Positions 8,551 to 17,212 of a DNA stretch of 64,000 nt are shown one piece after another. Position 1 is the first letter of the stretch. Each line of letters opens with the position of its first letter. The notes beneath the pieces are model-generated. The model was not told where the DNA came from and did no database searches. It saw only the letters and a program-made list of their open reading frames with translations. The position numbers and the translations under genes were made by a program. This DNA comes from Gallionellaceae bacterium. Lineage in GTDB: Bacteria; Pseudomonadota; Gammaproteobacteria; Burkholderiales; Gallionellaceae. Location of the stretch: the NCBI GenBank assembly GCA_030834965.1, contig JAUQWW010000036.1, positions 1 through 64,000 of the forward strand. Reading direction: 5' to 3'.

Positions 8551-8604
8551 CCCAATTAATGCCGCGTAATTATATGATATTAATTGGGCCGTTACATAAT
8601 TGGG
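8551..8604. promoter_or_regulatory. Inverted/direct repeats, possible enhancer-binding site
   Basis: CCCAATTAAT (8551-8560) and ATTAATTGGG (8579-8588) form a perfect inverted repeat with an 18-nt spacer. A third half-site TAATTGGG follows at 8597-8604. They lie directly upstream of the sigma-54 promoter, where a bacterial enhancer-binding protein could act. TAATTTGGCC at 3449-3458, about 95 bp upstream of the PEP-CTERM promoter, resembles the half-site TAATTGGGCC (8581-8590). Confidence 0.45.
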
Positions 8605-8742
8605 CGTTGAGAATTTTTTGCGTCACCGGACTGTTTTGTGCCAAGCGTAAAAAATCCCGACATTCGACCGCGACTAGTTGCGACCTCCGTACCTCGAGGC
8701 AAGTTCAGAAATTGCTCGTATTTCCATTTTGCATCCAAATCT

Positions 8743-8781
8743 TATCGGCTTCGGAAATAAAAACAACTGGACTTTAGTACA
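8743..8781. repeat. 39-bp conserved element, copy B
   Basis: Matches copy A (4544-4582) at 33 of 39 positions in the same orientation, starting TATCGGCTTCGG and ending TGGACTTTAGTACA. It lies about 285 bp before the eps export gene and about 310 bp before the divergent Tat-protein gene. Similarity falls off sharply on both sides. Confidence 0.6.
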
Positions 8782-9066
8782 CTAAACCTGCCCAAGGATT
8801 TCAAGTATCCTTCTTATAATTCAGGAAAGCAACCCCTTGAGATAAGAAGATTTCTTATTTTATTACAATTAGATGGCGAACTCATGGTTAAATGTATATT
8901 ATATAAAAAATATTGGTGTTCCGTTTGGGCGCCAACACAACAATACTGATCTTGAACCATCTCCTAGACCCTTTCCGCCTCATTAAATTTGAGCCTATTT
9001 ATCGAGTTCCTAGCGTACCGCACCGTTACTTCAATTTTCATAAATTCGTTTAAAGAGGAAATCCAA

Positions 9067-9705
9067 GTGAACACTCTCCATATAAATACCCCAAGAAAAC
9101 TGGTCTATTTTTTTGCTATGGCACTTTTAGTTTTTACCGTGGGCGAGAGTAGTGGCAATCCCCTTCCGCCTCCTGCAGCCGAAGAAGCGCAACCCACAAT
9201 GCATAACTACCTGATTGGTCCGGGTGACAGCGTAAACATCATTGTGTGGCGCAATCCGGAAGTCTCAATGTCAGTCCCGGTTCGGCCAGATGGCAAAATT
9301 ACCACTCCGTTGGTGGACGATCTTCCCGCTAGCGGGAAGACGTCATCACAATTGGCCCGCGACATCGAAAAAGCTTTGGCCAAATATATTCAGGATCCGG
9401 TCGTAACAGTTATTGTGACTGGATTTGTTGGACCCTATAGCGAGCAGATCCGTGTCATTGGCCAGGCCGCAAAACCTCAGGCCCTCCCATACCGTGAGGG
9501 CATGTCGCTAATGGATGTGTTGATTGCGGTCGGCGGCATCACAGAATTTGCTTCGGGAAACAAGGCCAGCATTATTCGTGGCGTGGGCGAAAAGCAGCAA
9601 AAGCTTGCGGTCCGACTGGACGACCTGATCAATGAAGGTGACATATCTGCCAACACTCCGATGTATCCAGGAGATATTCTGGTTATACCCGAAAGCTTCT
9701 TTTGA
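9067..9705 (+). CDS. XrtA-system polysaccharide export protein (Wza/OPX family)
   Basis: Start chosen at GTG 9067 (212 aa): AAGAGG lies 8 nt upstream, while the longer frame begins with TTG at 8989 without a ribosome binding site. After a signal peptide (hydrophobic LVYFFAMALLVFTVG), residues about 47-130 form the polysaccharide export (Poly_export) domain (YLIGPGDSVNIIVW, VRPDGKI). Residues about 126-170 are an SLBB-like domain (IRVIGQA, GMSLMDVLIAVGG). OPX proteins form the outer-membrane or periplasmic exit for exopolysaccharide. Most relatives are lipoproteins, but no Cys is present near the signal cleavage site. First gene of the eps operon; a 245-bp gap follows. Confidence 0.9.
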   Translation: MNTLHINTPRKLVYFFAMALLVFTVGESSGNPLPPPAAEEAQPTMHNYLIGPGDSVNIIVWRNPEVSMSVPVRPDGKITTPLVDDLPASGKTSSQLARDIEKALAKYIQDPVVTVIVTGFVGPYSEQIRVIGQAAKPQALPYREGMSLMDVLIAVGGITEFASGNKASIIRGVGEKQQKLAVRLDDLINEGDISANTPMYPGDILVIPESFF

Positions 9706-9950
9706 TTTGCATTTTGCTCTCTTTGAAAATTTTTCGGTTTTTTAAATTAATGACTTGTTTCCCTTGTTTCGGGAGATGGGTATACGGGTAATTTGCCATA
9801 AACCCGATGCATTTGGTAAGCGCATAAAAGAACCGTCGTCTTTAACAAATACACACGATACTTGATGGCTGCGCCATTGTTTTCAACGGGTGATTAACGA
9901 TTGCCCTACAGAACACTGGTTACCCACACCACTATGGAGAGTTTGACAAG

Positions 9951-11483
9951 ATGGAGGAATTGATAACCCGATTGCTTTCCCTCATGAAGGGAGTATGGAA
10001 ATACCGCTGGTATTCGGCGGTTATCGCTTGGATTATTGTCTTGGCTGGGGGAATAAAGGTGTATAGCCTGCCTGACGATTATCAGGCTTCAGCAAGAGTC
10101 TATGTGGACACCCAGAGCATATTGAAACCATTGTTGTCTGGAATGACGACCATTCCCAATGTGGAACAGCAAGTCTCCATCATGAGCCGCACTCTGCTTA
10201 GCCGCCCAAACCTCGAACGAGTATTGCGCATGGTCGATCTGGACGTCAAGGCTAAAACGGCAAAAGACCATGAGCAGCTCGTCAACGAACTAGCATCACA
10301 GATCAGCATCTCGGGGACAGGCCGCGACGATCTCTATACCATTTCTTACAACAACGAAAATCCCAAGCTTGCAAAAGATGTCGTCCAATCATTACTGACT
10401 ATCTTTGTCGAGGGAAGCTTTGGGGACAAGAAGCAAGACTCCGCCACTGCCGTCCAGTTTATCGATGCCCAGATCAAGAGTTACGAGGAGAAATTAATCA
10501 TCGCAGAAAATGCACTTAAGGATTTCAAACTTAAGAACAGCGGACTGTTGCCCCGGCAGGGCAGTGATTACGGATCACAGTTGTCAGCGATTGAAGACAG
10601 CCTGAACCAGGCGAAGTTGGAGTTAAGGGAAGCAGAGCAGGCACGCAACGCCATCAAGAATCAGATTGCCAATGATGAGCCTGCCGAAGATCAAAATGCA
10701 GAACCGGATCCATCAGTCATCGCCAATCCGGAAATCGATGGTCGCATTCAAGGATTACAGAAAAATCTCGATTCCCTCCGCATGCAGTTTACAGAACGGC
10801 ATCCGGATATCATTGCAACCAAACGCCTGATCGCACAACTCGAAGCGCGCAAATTGGCGGAAGCCAAGCTGAAAAAACCCAGCGCTGACCGCGGCATGAA
10901 TTATAGCCCGATGCTACAGCAGCTGAATGTCGCCCTATCCGAAGCAGAAGCCAGGGTTGCCGCTATGAAGGCCCGCGTGGAAGAGTATTCTGCCCGCAGT
11001 AATCGCCTGAGAGCCCTCAGCAATGCAATACCCGAAGTTGAAGCCCAGTTTACCCGGCTCAACCGCGACTATCAGATTAACAAATCGAATTATGATCAGC
11101 TCGTCTCACGCCGGGAAGCCGCAAAACTGTCAGGAGAGTTGAGCAACACAACCGAGATGATGACATTCAGGGTAATTGACCCGCCAACGGTCCCATTTAC
11201 ACCAGCAGGACCGAACCGCCTGAGGCTGTTTTCCTTGGTATTTCTTGCTGCGTTAGCAGCCGGAATCGGGATTGCACTGTTGATAAGCCAGATACGCCCT
11301 ACCTTTTTGAGTCAGAGCGACCTGAGGGTGGCAACTGGGCTGCCAATATTGGGTACGGTATCAATGAATTGGACCGATCGCGAAAAGGCAAAACGAAAAA
11401 AAAGCCTTTATGCCTTTGGACTCTCCTTCTTCCTTTTGTTCTCCCTGTATGGCGGGATCATGGCAAGAATGATGCTTAAATAA
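9951..11483 (+). CDS. XrtA-system polysaccharide chain-length determinant
   Basis: The 510-residue inner-membrane PCP/Wzz-type protein has a transmembrane helix near residues 20-37, a Wzz domain (DYQASARVYVDTQS), a long periplasmic coiled-coil region (about 180-370), the proline-rich segment before the second helix (VIDPPTVPFTPAGPNR) with the helix at about 425-445, and an extra C-terminal helix (about 485-505). It controls chain length and pairs with the separate tyrosine autokinase encoded next. The 245-bp gap before it contains no clear terminator or promoter. Confidence 0.92.
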   Translation: MEELITRLLSLMKGVWKYRWYSAVIAWIIVLAGGIKVYSLPDDYQASARVYVDTQSILKPLLSGMTTIPNVEQQVSIMSRTLLSRPNLERVLRMVDLDVKAKTAKDHEQLVNELASQISISGTGRDDLYTISYNNENPKLAKDVVQSLLTIFVEGSFGDKKQDSATAVQFIDAQIKSYEEKLIIAENALKDFKLKNSGLLPRQGSDYGSQLSAIEDSLNQAKLELREAEQARNAIKNQIANDEPAEDQNAEPDPSVIANPEIDGRIQGLQKNLDSLRMQFTERHPDIIATKRLIAQLEARKLAEAKLKKPSADRGMNYSPMLQQLNVALSEAEARVAAMKARVEEYSARSNRLRALSNAIPEVEAQFTRLNRDYQINKSNYDQLVSRREAAKLSGELSNTTEMMTFRVIDPPTVPFTPAGPNRLRLFSLVFLAALAAGIGIALLISQIRPTFLSQSDLRVATGLPILGTVSMNWTDREKAKRKKSLYAFGLSFFLLFSLYGGIMARMMLK

Positions 11484-11593
11484 CAGTGCCAAGATCAACC
11501 CATCGATTAAACAAAACATATCTAAGAGCAAAGGTGTTGCATGGCACACCTGAGCCGAGAAACGAACAGAACTGAATTCCTTTTGGAGGCAGC

Positions 11594-12457
11594 GTGAGCA
11601 TTATTGAAAAGGCAGCAGGCAAACTTGGCCAGAAAAAGGTAGAGGTAACGCCTTTACCCGAAATAAAGGCCAAAAGCCTGAACAACCCTATATCCAAGGC
11701 ACATGACGCACTCGGTGCACGCACTCCTGACCGGCAAATTCAAAAAAGGGTAGAAATCAACCTCACCCAATTACACCACTTGGGCATGGTCACACCTGAC
11801 CAGGGAAAAACTCTGGTCGCCGAGGAATTCAGGTTAATCAAGCGTCCATTGATCAAGAACGCATTTAACCAGGGTGCTGGGCCGATCAAGCATGGAAATC
11901 TGATCATGGTGACCAGCTCCCTGCCCAAAGAAGGGAAAACCTTCTGCGCCATAAATCTGGCCATGAGCATCGCAATGGAAATGGATCATACTGTTCTGCT
12001 GGTCGATGCAGACGTGGCCCGGCCCTCTGTTCTCCGTACCTTGGGATTGAAGTCGGAAACCGGCTTGATGGACATCCTTCTCGACGACAAACTTGACCTG
12101 GCAGATGTCATGCTCAAAACCAACGTCGAGACGCTCAGCATCCTGCCTGCGGGGAAAAGTCACAAACATGCAACCGAGCTGCTGGCAAGCCAAATCATGA
12201 GCAGCCTGCTGGATGAAATTGCGAATCGCTACCCTGACCGCATTGTCATATTCGATTCTCCTCCCTTGCTGCTGACAACCGAGGCAAGCGTTCTGGCCAG
12301 CCACATGGGCCAGATCATCATGGTGGTGGAAGCCGAAACGACAACCCAGCATGCGGTCAAAGACGCACTCCGTCAAATTGAAACGTGTGCTAACATCAAT
12401 TTAGTCTATAACAAAGCCAAAGCATTTCCAGGCGGCAATTATTATGGTTACTACTAG
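11594..12457 (+). CDS. XrtA-associated tyrosine autokinase (BY-kinase)
   Basis: The 287-residue cytoplasmic BY-kinase has Walker A SSLPKEGKT (108-116), Walker A' LLVDADVARP (135-144) and a Walker-B-type VIFDSPPLL near residue 220. It ends in a tyrosine cluster (NYYGYY, 282-287) of the kind that is autophosphorylated in trans. It works with the preceding chain-length determinant to control polymerisation and export. GTG start with GGAGG 6 nt upstream. It overlaps the next gene by 14 bp if that gene starts at 12444. Confidence 0.93.
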   Translation: MSIIEKAAGKLGQKKVEVTPLPEIKAKSLNNPISKAHDALGARTPDRQIQKRVEINLTQLHHLGMVTPDQGKTLVAEEFRLIKRPLIKNAFNQGAGPIKHGNLIMVTSSLPKEGKTFCAINLAMSIAMEMDHTVLLVDADVARPSVLRTLGLKSETGLMDILLDDKLDLADVMLKTNVETLSILPAGKSHKHATELLASQIMSSLLDEIANRYPDRIVIFDSPPLLLTTEASVLASHMGQIIMVVEAETTTQHAVKDALRQIETCANINLVYNKAKAFPGGNYYGYY

Positions 12458-14012
12458 AATAAAAAGGCCAATGAACCAGGAATTCCGCAAACTTCACATT
12501 CCGCTCGCTTGGACAGTTACCGCTTTAACGCTATCACTATCCCCCATCTCTCACGCTGCTGACTGGAAAATCACACCCAGCCTAGATCTGAGAGAGACCT
12601 ATACCGACAACGTAAGGCTGGCCTCGGCGGGAAATAACAAAAGCGACTTCATCACTCAGGTTTCACCGGGAGTTTCTGTCGCTGGAATCGGCTCGCGCTT
12701 GAAGGTAAACATGAGATATGCAATGCAAAATACTGCCCATGCGCGCGAGGACAGCCAAATCATGACCAGTCATCAACTGAATGCCAATGGAAATGCAGAA
12801 TTGATGGAAGATCTTTTTTTTCTGGATGGAAAAGCCGGACTCAGCCAGCAAAACATCTCCTTGTTTGGCCCGCAGACAACCGACAACACTTATCTCACGG
12901 GCAACCGCGCCAATGTCGCCACCTACAGCATCAGCCCCTACCTGCGCAACCGCTTTGGTTCCATCGCAACGTCCGAGCTGCGCTACACCCATGATGAAGT
13001 CAGAACGCGCGTCGGCGGGCTGTCGAACAGCAAAGGCGACAGCGTTCTATTCAACTTGAGCAGCGGTCCTGAATTCAGCAAGCTGGGATGGGGTCTGCAC
13101 TACAGCAAACATAGAACCGACTACAGCAGTTTCCCGAGTGTTAATACGGAGTCCTATTCAGGCAGCCTTCGCTTTATGATTACGCCAAAATTCAGCCTGA
13201 CAGCCACCAAGGGTTACGAAAAAAACGATTATCTCTCGATAGGTGCGAAGCCGGAAGGAGACTTCTGGACAGCGGAATTTTCCTGGACACCCAGTGCAAG
13301 AACCAGCCTTGCGGCCAGCACCGGGCACAGGTTTTTTGGCAGGACACAGTCGCTCACAGCCAGCCATCGCAGCCGCAACACAATCTGGAGCGCAAATTAC
13401 AGTGAAGATATCAACACCACTCGCTCCCAGTTTCAAATTCCCGTGCCGCTAGGAGACTATCTGGACCAGTTCTGGACCCCCAGTATCCCCGACCCGGTAA
13501 TACGCCAACAATTCCTTGACAGACTGATGCGCGAAAATGGACTGCCAAGCTCTCTTCTTTTGGACAGTCTCAACTACTTCACTAATCGATTTTTTCTGCA
13601 GAAGCGATTACAGGCATCGGTAGCAATCAACAGTGCAAAAAGCACGGTCATATTCAGTGCAGTCAGAACCGAGCGCGAAGCGCAGACAGCACAAGGAATG
13701 GACAGCCTTCTGTATGGAAGCAGCAATCTGGCGTTAAATGATCACACAAAAGTGATTGGCGGCAACGCCGTGTGGAACTGGCGATTCTCTCCGCGCACAA
13801 ACTTCAATATCAATACCGGATACACGAGATCCCGCTCCATCTCCACCGGTATAACGGACATCAACAGGACGGCGGGACTTGGCATGACCAGGCAATTCCG
13901 GCCCAAGCTCAACGGCGCAGTCAATTTGCGGCATAACGAGCGTGACACTACCCAGAGCGCCGGCAATTATCGCGAAAATTCGATCTTTGCCACTCTGCAC
14001 ATGACTTTCTAG
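12444..14012 (+). CDS. PEP-CTERM-system-associated outer-membrane beta-barrel protein
   Basis: The 522-residue protein has a signal peptide ending near SHAADW and a body of alternating amphipathic strands with aromatic girdles (SLDLRETYTDNVRLA at the start of the barrel). The C-terminal Phe (ATLHMTF) is a typical outer-membrane insertion signal. It fits the TIGR03016 family always found in XrtA loci and probably provides the outer-membrane channel for the polysaccharide. Start: ATG 12444 has AGGCGG 8 nt upstream but gives a long n-region; ATG 12471 (513 aa) is an alternative. Confidence 0.9.
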   Translation: MVTTRIKRPMNQEFRKLHIPLAWTVTALTLSLSPISHAADWKITPSLDLRETYTDNVRLASAGNNKSDFITQVSPGVSVAGIGSRLKVNMRYAMQNTAHAREDSQIMTSHQLNANGNAELMEDLFFLDGKAGLSQQNISLFGPQTTDNTYLTGNRANVATYSISPYLRNRFGSIATSELRYTHDEVRTRVGGLSNSKGDSVLFNLSSGPEFSKLGWGLHYSKHRTDYSSFPSVNTESYSGSLRFMITPKFSLTATKGYEKNDYLSIGAKPEGDFWTAEFSWTPSARTSLAASTGHRFFGRTQSLTASHRSRNTIWSANYSEDINTTRSQFQIPVPLGDYLDQFWTPSIPDPVIRQQFLDRLMRENGLPSSLLLDSLNYFTNRFFLQKRLQASVAINSAKSTVIFSAVRTEREAQTAQGMDSLLYGSSNLALNDHTKVIGGNAVWNWRFSPRTNFNINTGYTRSRSISTGITDINRTAGLGMTRQFRPKLNGAVNLRHNERDTTQSAGNYRENSIFATLHMTF

Positions 14013-14027
14013 CGGCGGCAGACTTGG

Positions 14028-15029
14028 ATGTACGAATCATTCTACGGCCTCAGCGCCAAACCGTTTCAACTTAAACCTGACCCGCACTTCTTCTTCGGCA
14101 GCAAGGGCCACAAGCGTGCGATGGCCTACCTGGAATACGGCCTGTCCCAGGGCGAGGGTTTCATCGTCATCACCGGCGAAGTCGGCGCGGGCAAAACCAC
14201 GCTGGTACGCAATCTATTCCAGAGGCTGGAATCGGAAAAAATCCATGCGGCGCAGATCGTCAACACCCATCTCGACGCTGACAACACATTGAGAATGGTG
14301 GCCGCAGCTTTCGGACTCCCCCACGAGGACACCAGTAAAGCCGATCTCCTCACGCGACTCGAACAATTTCTGCGGCAGTGCGAGCAGAAAGGAAAACGGG
14401 CCCTGCTGGTTGTGGATGAAGCGCAGAACCTCAGCCCGCATACAGTGGAAGAATTGAGGATGCTTTCCAATTTCCAGACCGCTGAGAAGTCCTTGCTGCA
14501 AACCTTCCTGCTGGGCCAGCCCGAATTCAGGAAAACCCTGCATAGCCGCAACATGCAACAATTGCGGCAACGGGTGATTGCCACCTATCACTTGGGCCCA
14601 ATGGATGCGACGGAAACCCGGGCATATATTGAGCACCGGCTGCATACCGTTGGCTGGCGCGGCGACCCATCGCTGAGTGAGGACGCATTCGCTGCCATCT
14701 ACGATTACTCAGGCGGCATCCCGCGAAAAATCAATACGCTGTGCGACCGTTTGTTTCTGATGGGATATCTTGAAGAAATCCACGACTTCGGCGATTCAGA
14801 GGTAAATGAAGTCATTGCCGACATCCAGCAGGAATTTGATCTTCCTGCCTCGGAGGCAGGCGCGGAAAATACATCCGGCATTCCCCAGGCTGAGATTGAG
14901 AATACGCTCAGCAACATGGAAAACATGGAGGAAAGAATTTCCAGAATCGAGCGGTCATTCATCTTTGTTCTCGATTTGGTCAGACAAACGCTCACCAAGG
15001 TCAAGGATTCCTCAAAAGAAAACAGTTAA
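14028..15029 (+). CDS. XrtA-associated AAA ATPase (ExeA/GspA-like)
   Basis: The 333-residue protein has Walker A GEVGAGKTT (50-58) and Walker B LLVVDEAQ (126-133), an arginine-rich sensor region (LRQRV) and a GGIPRKINTLCDR motif, as in the ExeA/GspA-like ATPases of the TIGR03015 family. The C-terminal 80 residues are acidic and probably coiled coil, ending in a short hydrophobic segment. It probably energises or arranges the envelope-spanning export machinery. A 142-bp gap separates it from the epimerase gene. Confidence 0.92.
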   Translation: MYESFYGLSAKPFQLKPDPHFFFGSKGHKRAMAYLEYGLSQGEGFIVITGEVGAGKTTLVRNLFQRLESEKIHAAQIVNTHLDADNTLRMVAAAFGLPHEDTSKADLLTRLEQFLRQCEQKGKRALLVVDEAQNLSPHTVEELRMLSNFQTAEKSLLQTFLLGQPEFRKTLHSRNMQQLRQRVIATYHLGPMDATETRAYIEHRLHTVGWRGDPSLSEDAFAAIYDYSGGIPRKINTLCDRLFLMGYLEEIHDFGDSEVNEVIADIQQEFDLPASEAGAENTSGIPQAEIENTLSNMENMEERISRIERSFIFVLDLVRQTLTKVKDSSKENS

Positions 15030-15171
15030 TGGGAGTCCCTGAGAATTTCGTCTTTGTCGATACGGCGAAGACATAAACCCAGCCTGATCCACAACACGTC
15101 CCCGCCTGCCAGAAGGCCAGCATATTGAAACTGCCGCAGGGCGGGAATGACAAATATTCAGAGGTTACCTG

Positions 15172-16329
15172 ATGCACATTTCTACGCCAGCCCCACATCA
15201 CCCGCACAGCATCCTCTGTGTTGTAGGGGCACGCCCGAACTTCATGAAAATGGCGCCGATCATGGCGGCCCTGGACAATCTTGAGCCCGCACTGAAGGTC
15301 AGCCTGGTTCATACCGGCCAGCATTATGACGTGACCATGAACCATCAGTATTTTGAAGCGCTTGGCATCCCGCAGCCGGACATCAATCTGGAGGTCGGCT
15401 CAGGAAGCCACGCCGTACAAACCGCCGACGTGATGCGCCGCTTTGAACCTGCGCTGGACGTGACGCAGCCTTCCGCTGTGCTCGTCGTCGGCGACGTGAA
15501 CTCCACCCTGGCCTGCGCGCTGGTGGCGGCAAAAAAAGGGATACCCGTGATTCACGTCGAGGCAGGCCTGCGCAGCTTCGACCGCGCCATGCCAGAGGAG
15601 ATCAACCGGATATTGACCGACCAAATTTCCGACCTGCTTTTCATCACCGAGCGCAGCGGCCGCGAAAACCTGTTGCGCGAAGGGATAGCCGACTCACGCA
15701 TCCGGTTTGTCGGCAATGTCATGATCGACACCCTGCGCCGCAATCTCGAACGAGCCGTCCCGGTAAATAAAATCCTGAAAGATGCAGGCAAGAAAATGTC
15801 AGTGAACGGCCATGATTACGCCGTCCTCACCCTGCACCGCCCTTCCAATGTGGACGACCCGAACATCCTGCGTACGTTGCTCGAGACTATTCTCAAGATC
15901 AGCACCCGGCTGCCGGTAATTTTTCCGATGCATCCGCGCACCCGCGCCATGACCGAAAAATTCGGACTGAGTGAAATGCTGAATGTCCCTGGGCTAGTGC
16001 AGCTGCCGCCCATGGGGTATCTGGAAATGCTCGGGCTTATGAAGGATGCGCGGGTCGTGCTGACCGATTCGGGTGGAATCCAGGAAGAAACAACAGCGCT
16101 CGGCGTACCGTGCATCACACTCCGAAACAACACCGAAAGACCGATTACGGTGGATGAGGGAACCAACACCATTGCCGGCCAGGATCCGGTAAAAATCCTT
16201 GCAGCCTTCGATGAGATCATGCGCAGCGGCGGCAAGGCGGGCAGGATCCCCGAGTACTGGGATGGGCAGGCGTCGGTCCGAATTGCAGCGGCAATTCACG
16301 CATGGCTGGAAAACGGATTGCGGAGCTGA
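15172..16329 (+). CDS. wecB: UDP-N-acetylglucosamine 2-epimerase (non-hydrolysing)
   Basis: The 385-residue enzyme interconverts UDP-GlcNAc and UDP-ManNAc in the cytoplasm. Visible signatures: GARPNFMKMAP near the N terminus, HTGQHYD, EAGLRSFDRAMPEEINR, TLHRPSNVDD and the nucleotide-binding TDSGGIQEE followed by RNNTERPIT. Length is normal for the family. Inside the XrtA operon it supplies ManNAc-type precursor for the exopolysaccharide. GAGG lies 8 nt before the ATG. Confidence 0.95.
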   Translation: MHISTPAPHHPHSILCVVGARPNFMKMAPIMAALDNLEPALKVSLVHTGQHYDVTMNHQYFEALGIPQPDINLEVGSGSHAVQTADVMRRFEPALDVTQPSAVLVVGDVNSTLACALVAAKKGIPVIHVEAGLRSFDRAMPEEINRILTDQISDLLFITERSGRENLLREGIADSRIRFVGNVMIDTLRRNLERAVPVNKILKDAGKKMSVNGHDYAVLTLHRPSNVDDPNILRTLLETILKISTRLPVIFPMHPRTRAMTEKFGLSEMLNVPGLVQLPPMGYLEMLGLMKDARVVLTDSGGIQEETTALGVPCITLRNNTERPITVDEGTNTIAGQDPVKILAAFDEIMRSGGKAGRIPEYWDGQASVRIAAAIHAWLENGLRS

Positions 16330-16360
16330 CAGTCATGCAGCCTCTGGCAGAAAATATTTT

Positions 16361-17212
16361 ATGACAACCGCGCCGATACGCAATGCGATGACCATAGACG
16401 TGGAAGATTATTTCCAGGTCTCGGCCTTTGCGCCCCACATCCTGCGCGAGCATTGGGACAGCCTGCCGTGCCGCGTGGAGCGCAACATCGACGTCGCGCT
16501 GGCCTTGCTGAATGAAGGCCGCGCGCATGCCACCTTCTTCACGCTGGGCTGGATCGCCGAGCGCTACCCTGCCGTGGTGCGGCGCATCGTGGACAACGGC
16601 CATGAACTCGCCAGCCACGGCTATGGCCATCATCGCGTGAGCGAGCAAGACCGGCACGACTTCGGCAAAGACATCACACACGCCAAGAAACTGCTGGAGG
16701 ACATTTCCGGCAGCCCGGTGATCGGCTATCGCGCCCCGAGTTTTTCCATCGGCGCAGAGAACTTGTGGGCACATGACGTGCTACTGGAAGCGGGCTATCA
16801 ATACAGCTCCAGCGTCTATCCGATCCGGCACGACCATTACGGCATGCCCGATGCACCGCGCTTTGCCCACTACCCGCGCGGCGAAGGCAGCGTACTCGAA
16901 CTCCCGCCTACCACGGTGGCGATGCTGGGCCGCAACCTGCCAGCGGCAGGCGGGGGCTATTTCAGACTGCTGCCCTATCAGGCGTCGCGCTGGCTCATAC
17001 ACCGCGTCAACCGCCAAGAAGGCAAGCCCTGTATCTTTTATTTTCACCCATGGGAGCTGGATCCAGACCAGCCTCGTCAGCAGGGCATCTCGTCGAAAAC
17101 GCGTTTCCGCCATTACGTCAATCTGACACGCATGGAGTCGCGCATTCGTGCACTGCTGCGGGATTTTCACTGGGACCGCATGGATCGCGTGTTCATGAAA
17201 GCAGGAACATGA
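16361..17212 (+). CDS. XrtA-associated polysaccharide deacetylase (NodB fold)
   Basis: The 283-residue protein starts at ATG 16361; the frame extends upstream only by overlapping the epimerase gene, and family members begin just before TIDVEDYFQV. NodB signatures are DVED (metal Asp pair), ASHGYGHHRVS (metal His pair) and GYRAPSFSI. It probably de-N-acetylates the nascent exopolysaccharide, as PgaB/IcaB do. It overlaps the FemAB gene by 4 bp. Confidence 0.92.
   Translation: MTTAPIRNAMTIDVEDYFQVSAFAPHILREHWDSLPCRVERNIDVALALLNEGRAHATFFTLGWIAERYPAVVRRIVDNGHELASHGYGHHRVSEQDRHDFGKDITHAKKLLEDISGSPVIGYRAPSFSIGAENLWAHDVLLEAGYQYSSSVYPIRHDHYGMPDAPRFAHYPRGEGSVLELPPTTVAMLGRNLPAAGGGYFRLLPYQASRWLIHRVNRQEGKPCIFYFHPWELDPDQPRQQGISSKTRFRHYVNLTRMESRIRALLRDFHWDRMDRVFMKAGT

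Larger units (their letters stand above)
8432..9066. other. Divergent intergenic region between the HPr-rel-A operon and the eps operon
   Basis: This 635-bp AT-richer stretch holds a sigma-54 type promoter toward the minus strand (8535-8550), inverted and direct ATTAATTGGG half-sites (8551-8604), the second copy of the 39-bp element (8743-8781) and a TATAAT hexamer at 8815-8820 without a clear -35. Short ORFs here lack coding character. The promoter of the eps operon must lie in it, but I cannot place it with confidence. Confidence 0.6.

Noticed and set aside
8559-8777. 72-codon plus-strand ORF in the eps upstream region
   Set aside because: Covers the sigma-54 enhancer repeats and most of the 39-bp element; no ribosome binding site, composition not protein-like.
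9866-9881. Sigma-54-like TGGCTGCGCCATTGTT upstream of the chain-length gene
   Set aside because: The invariant GC of the -12 element is GT and the -24 element is weak.
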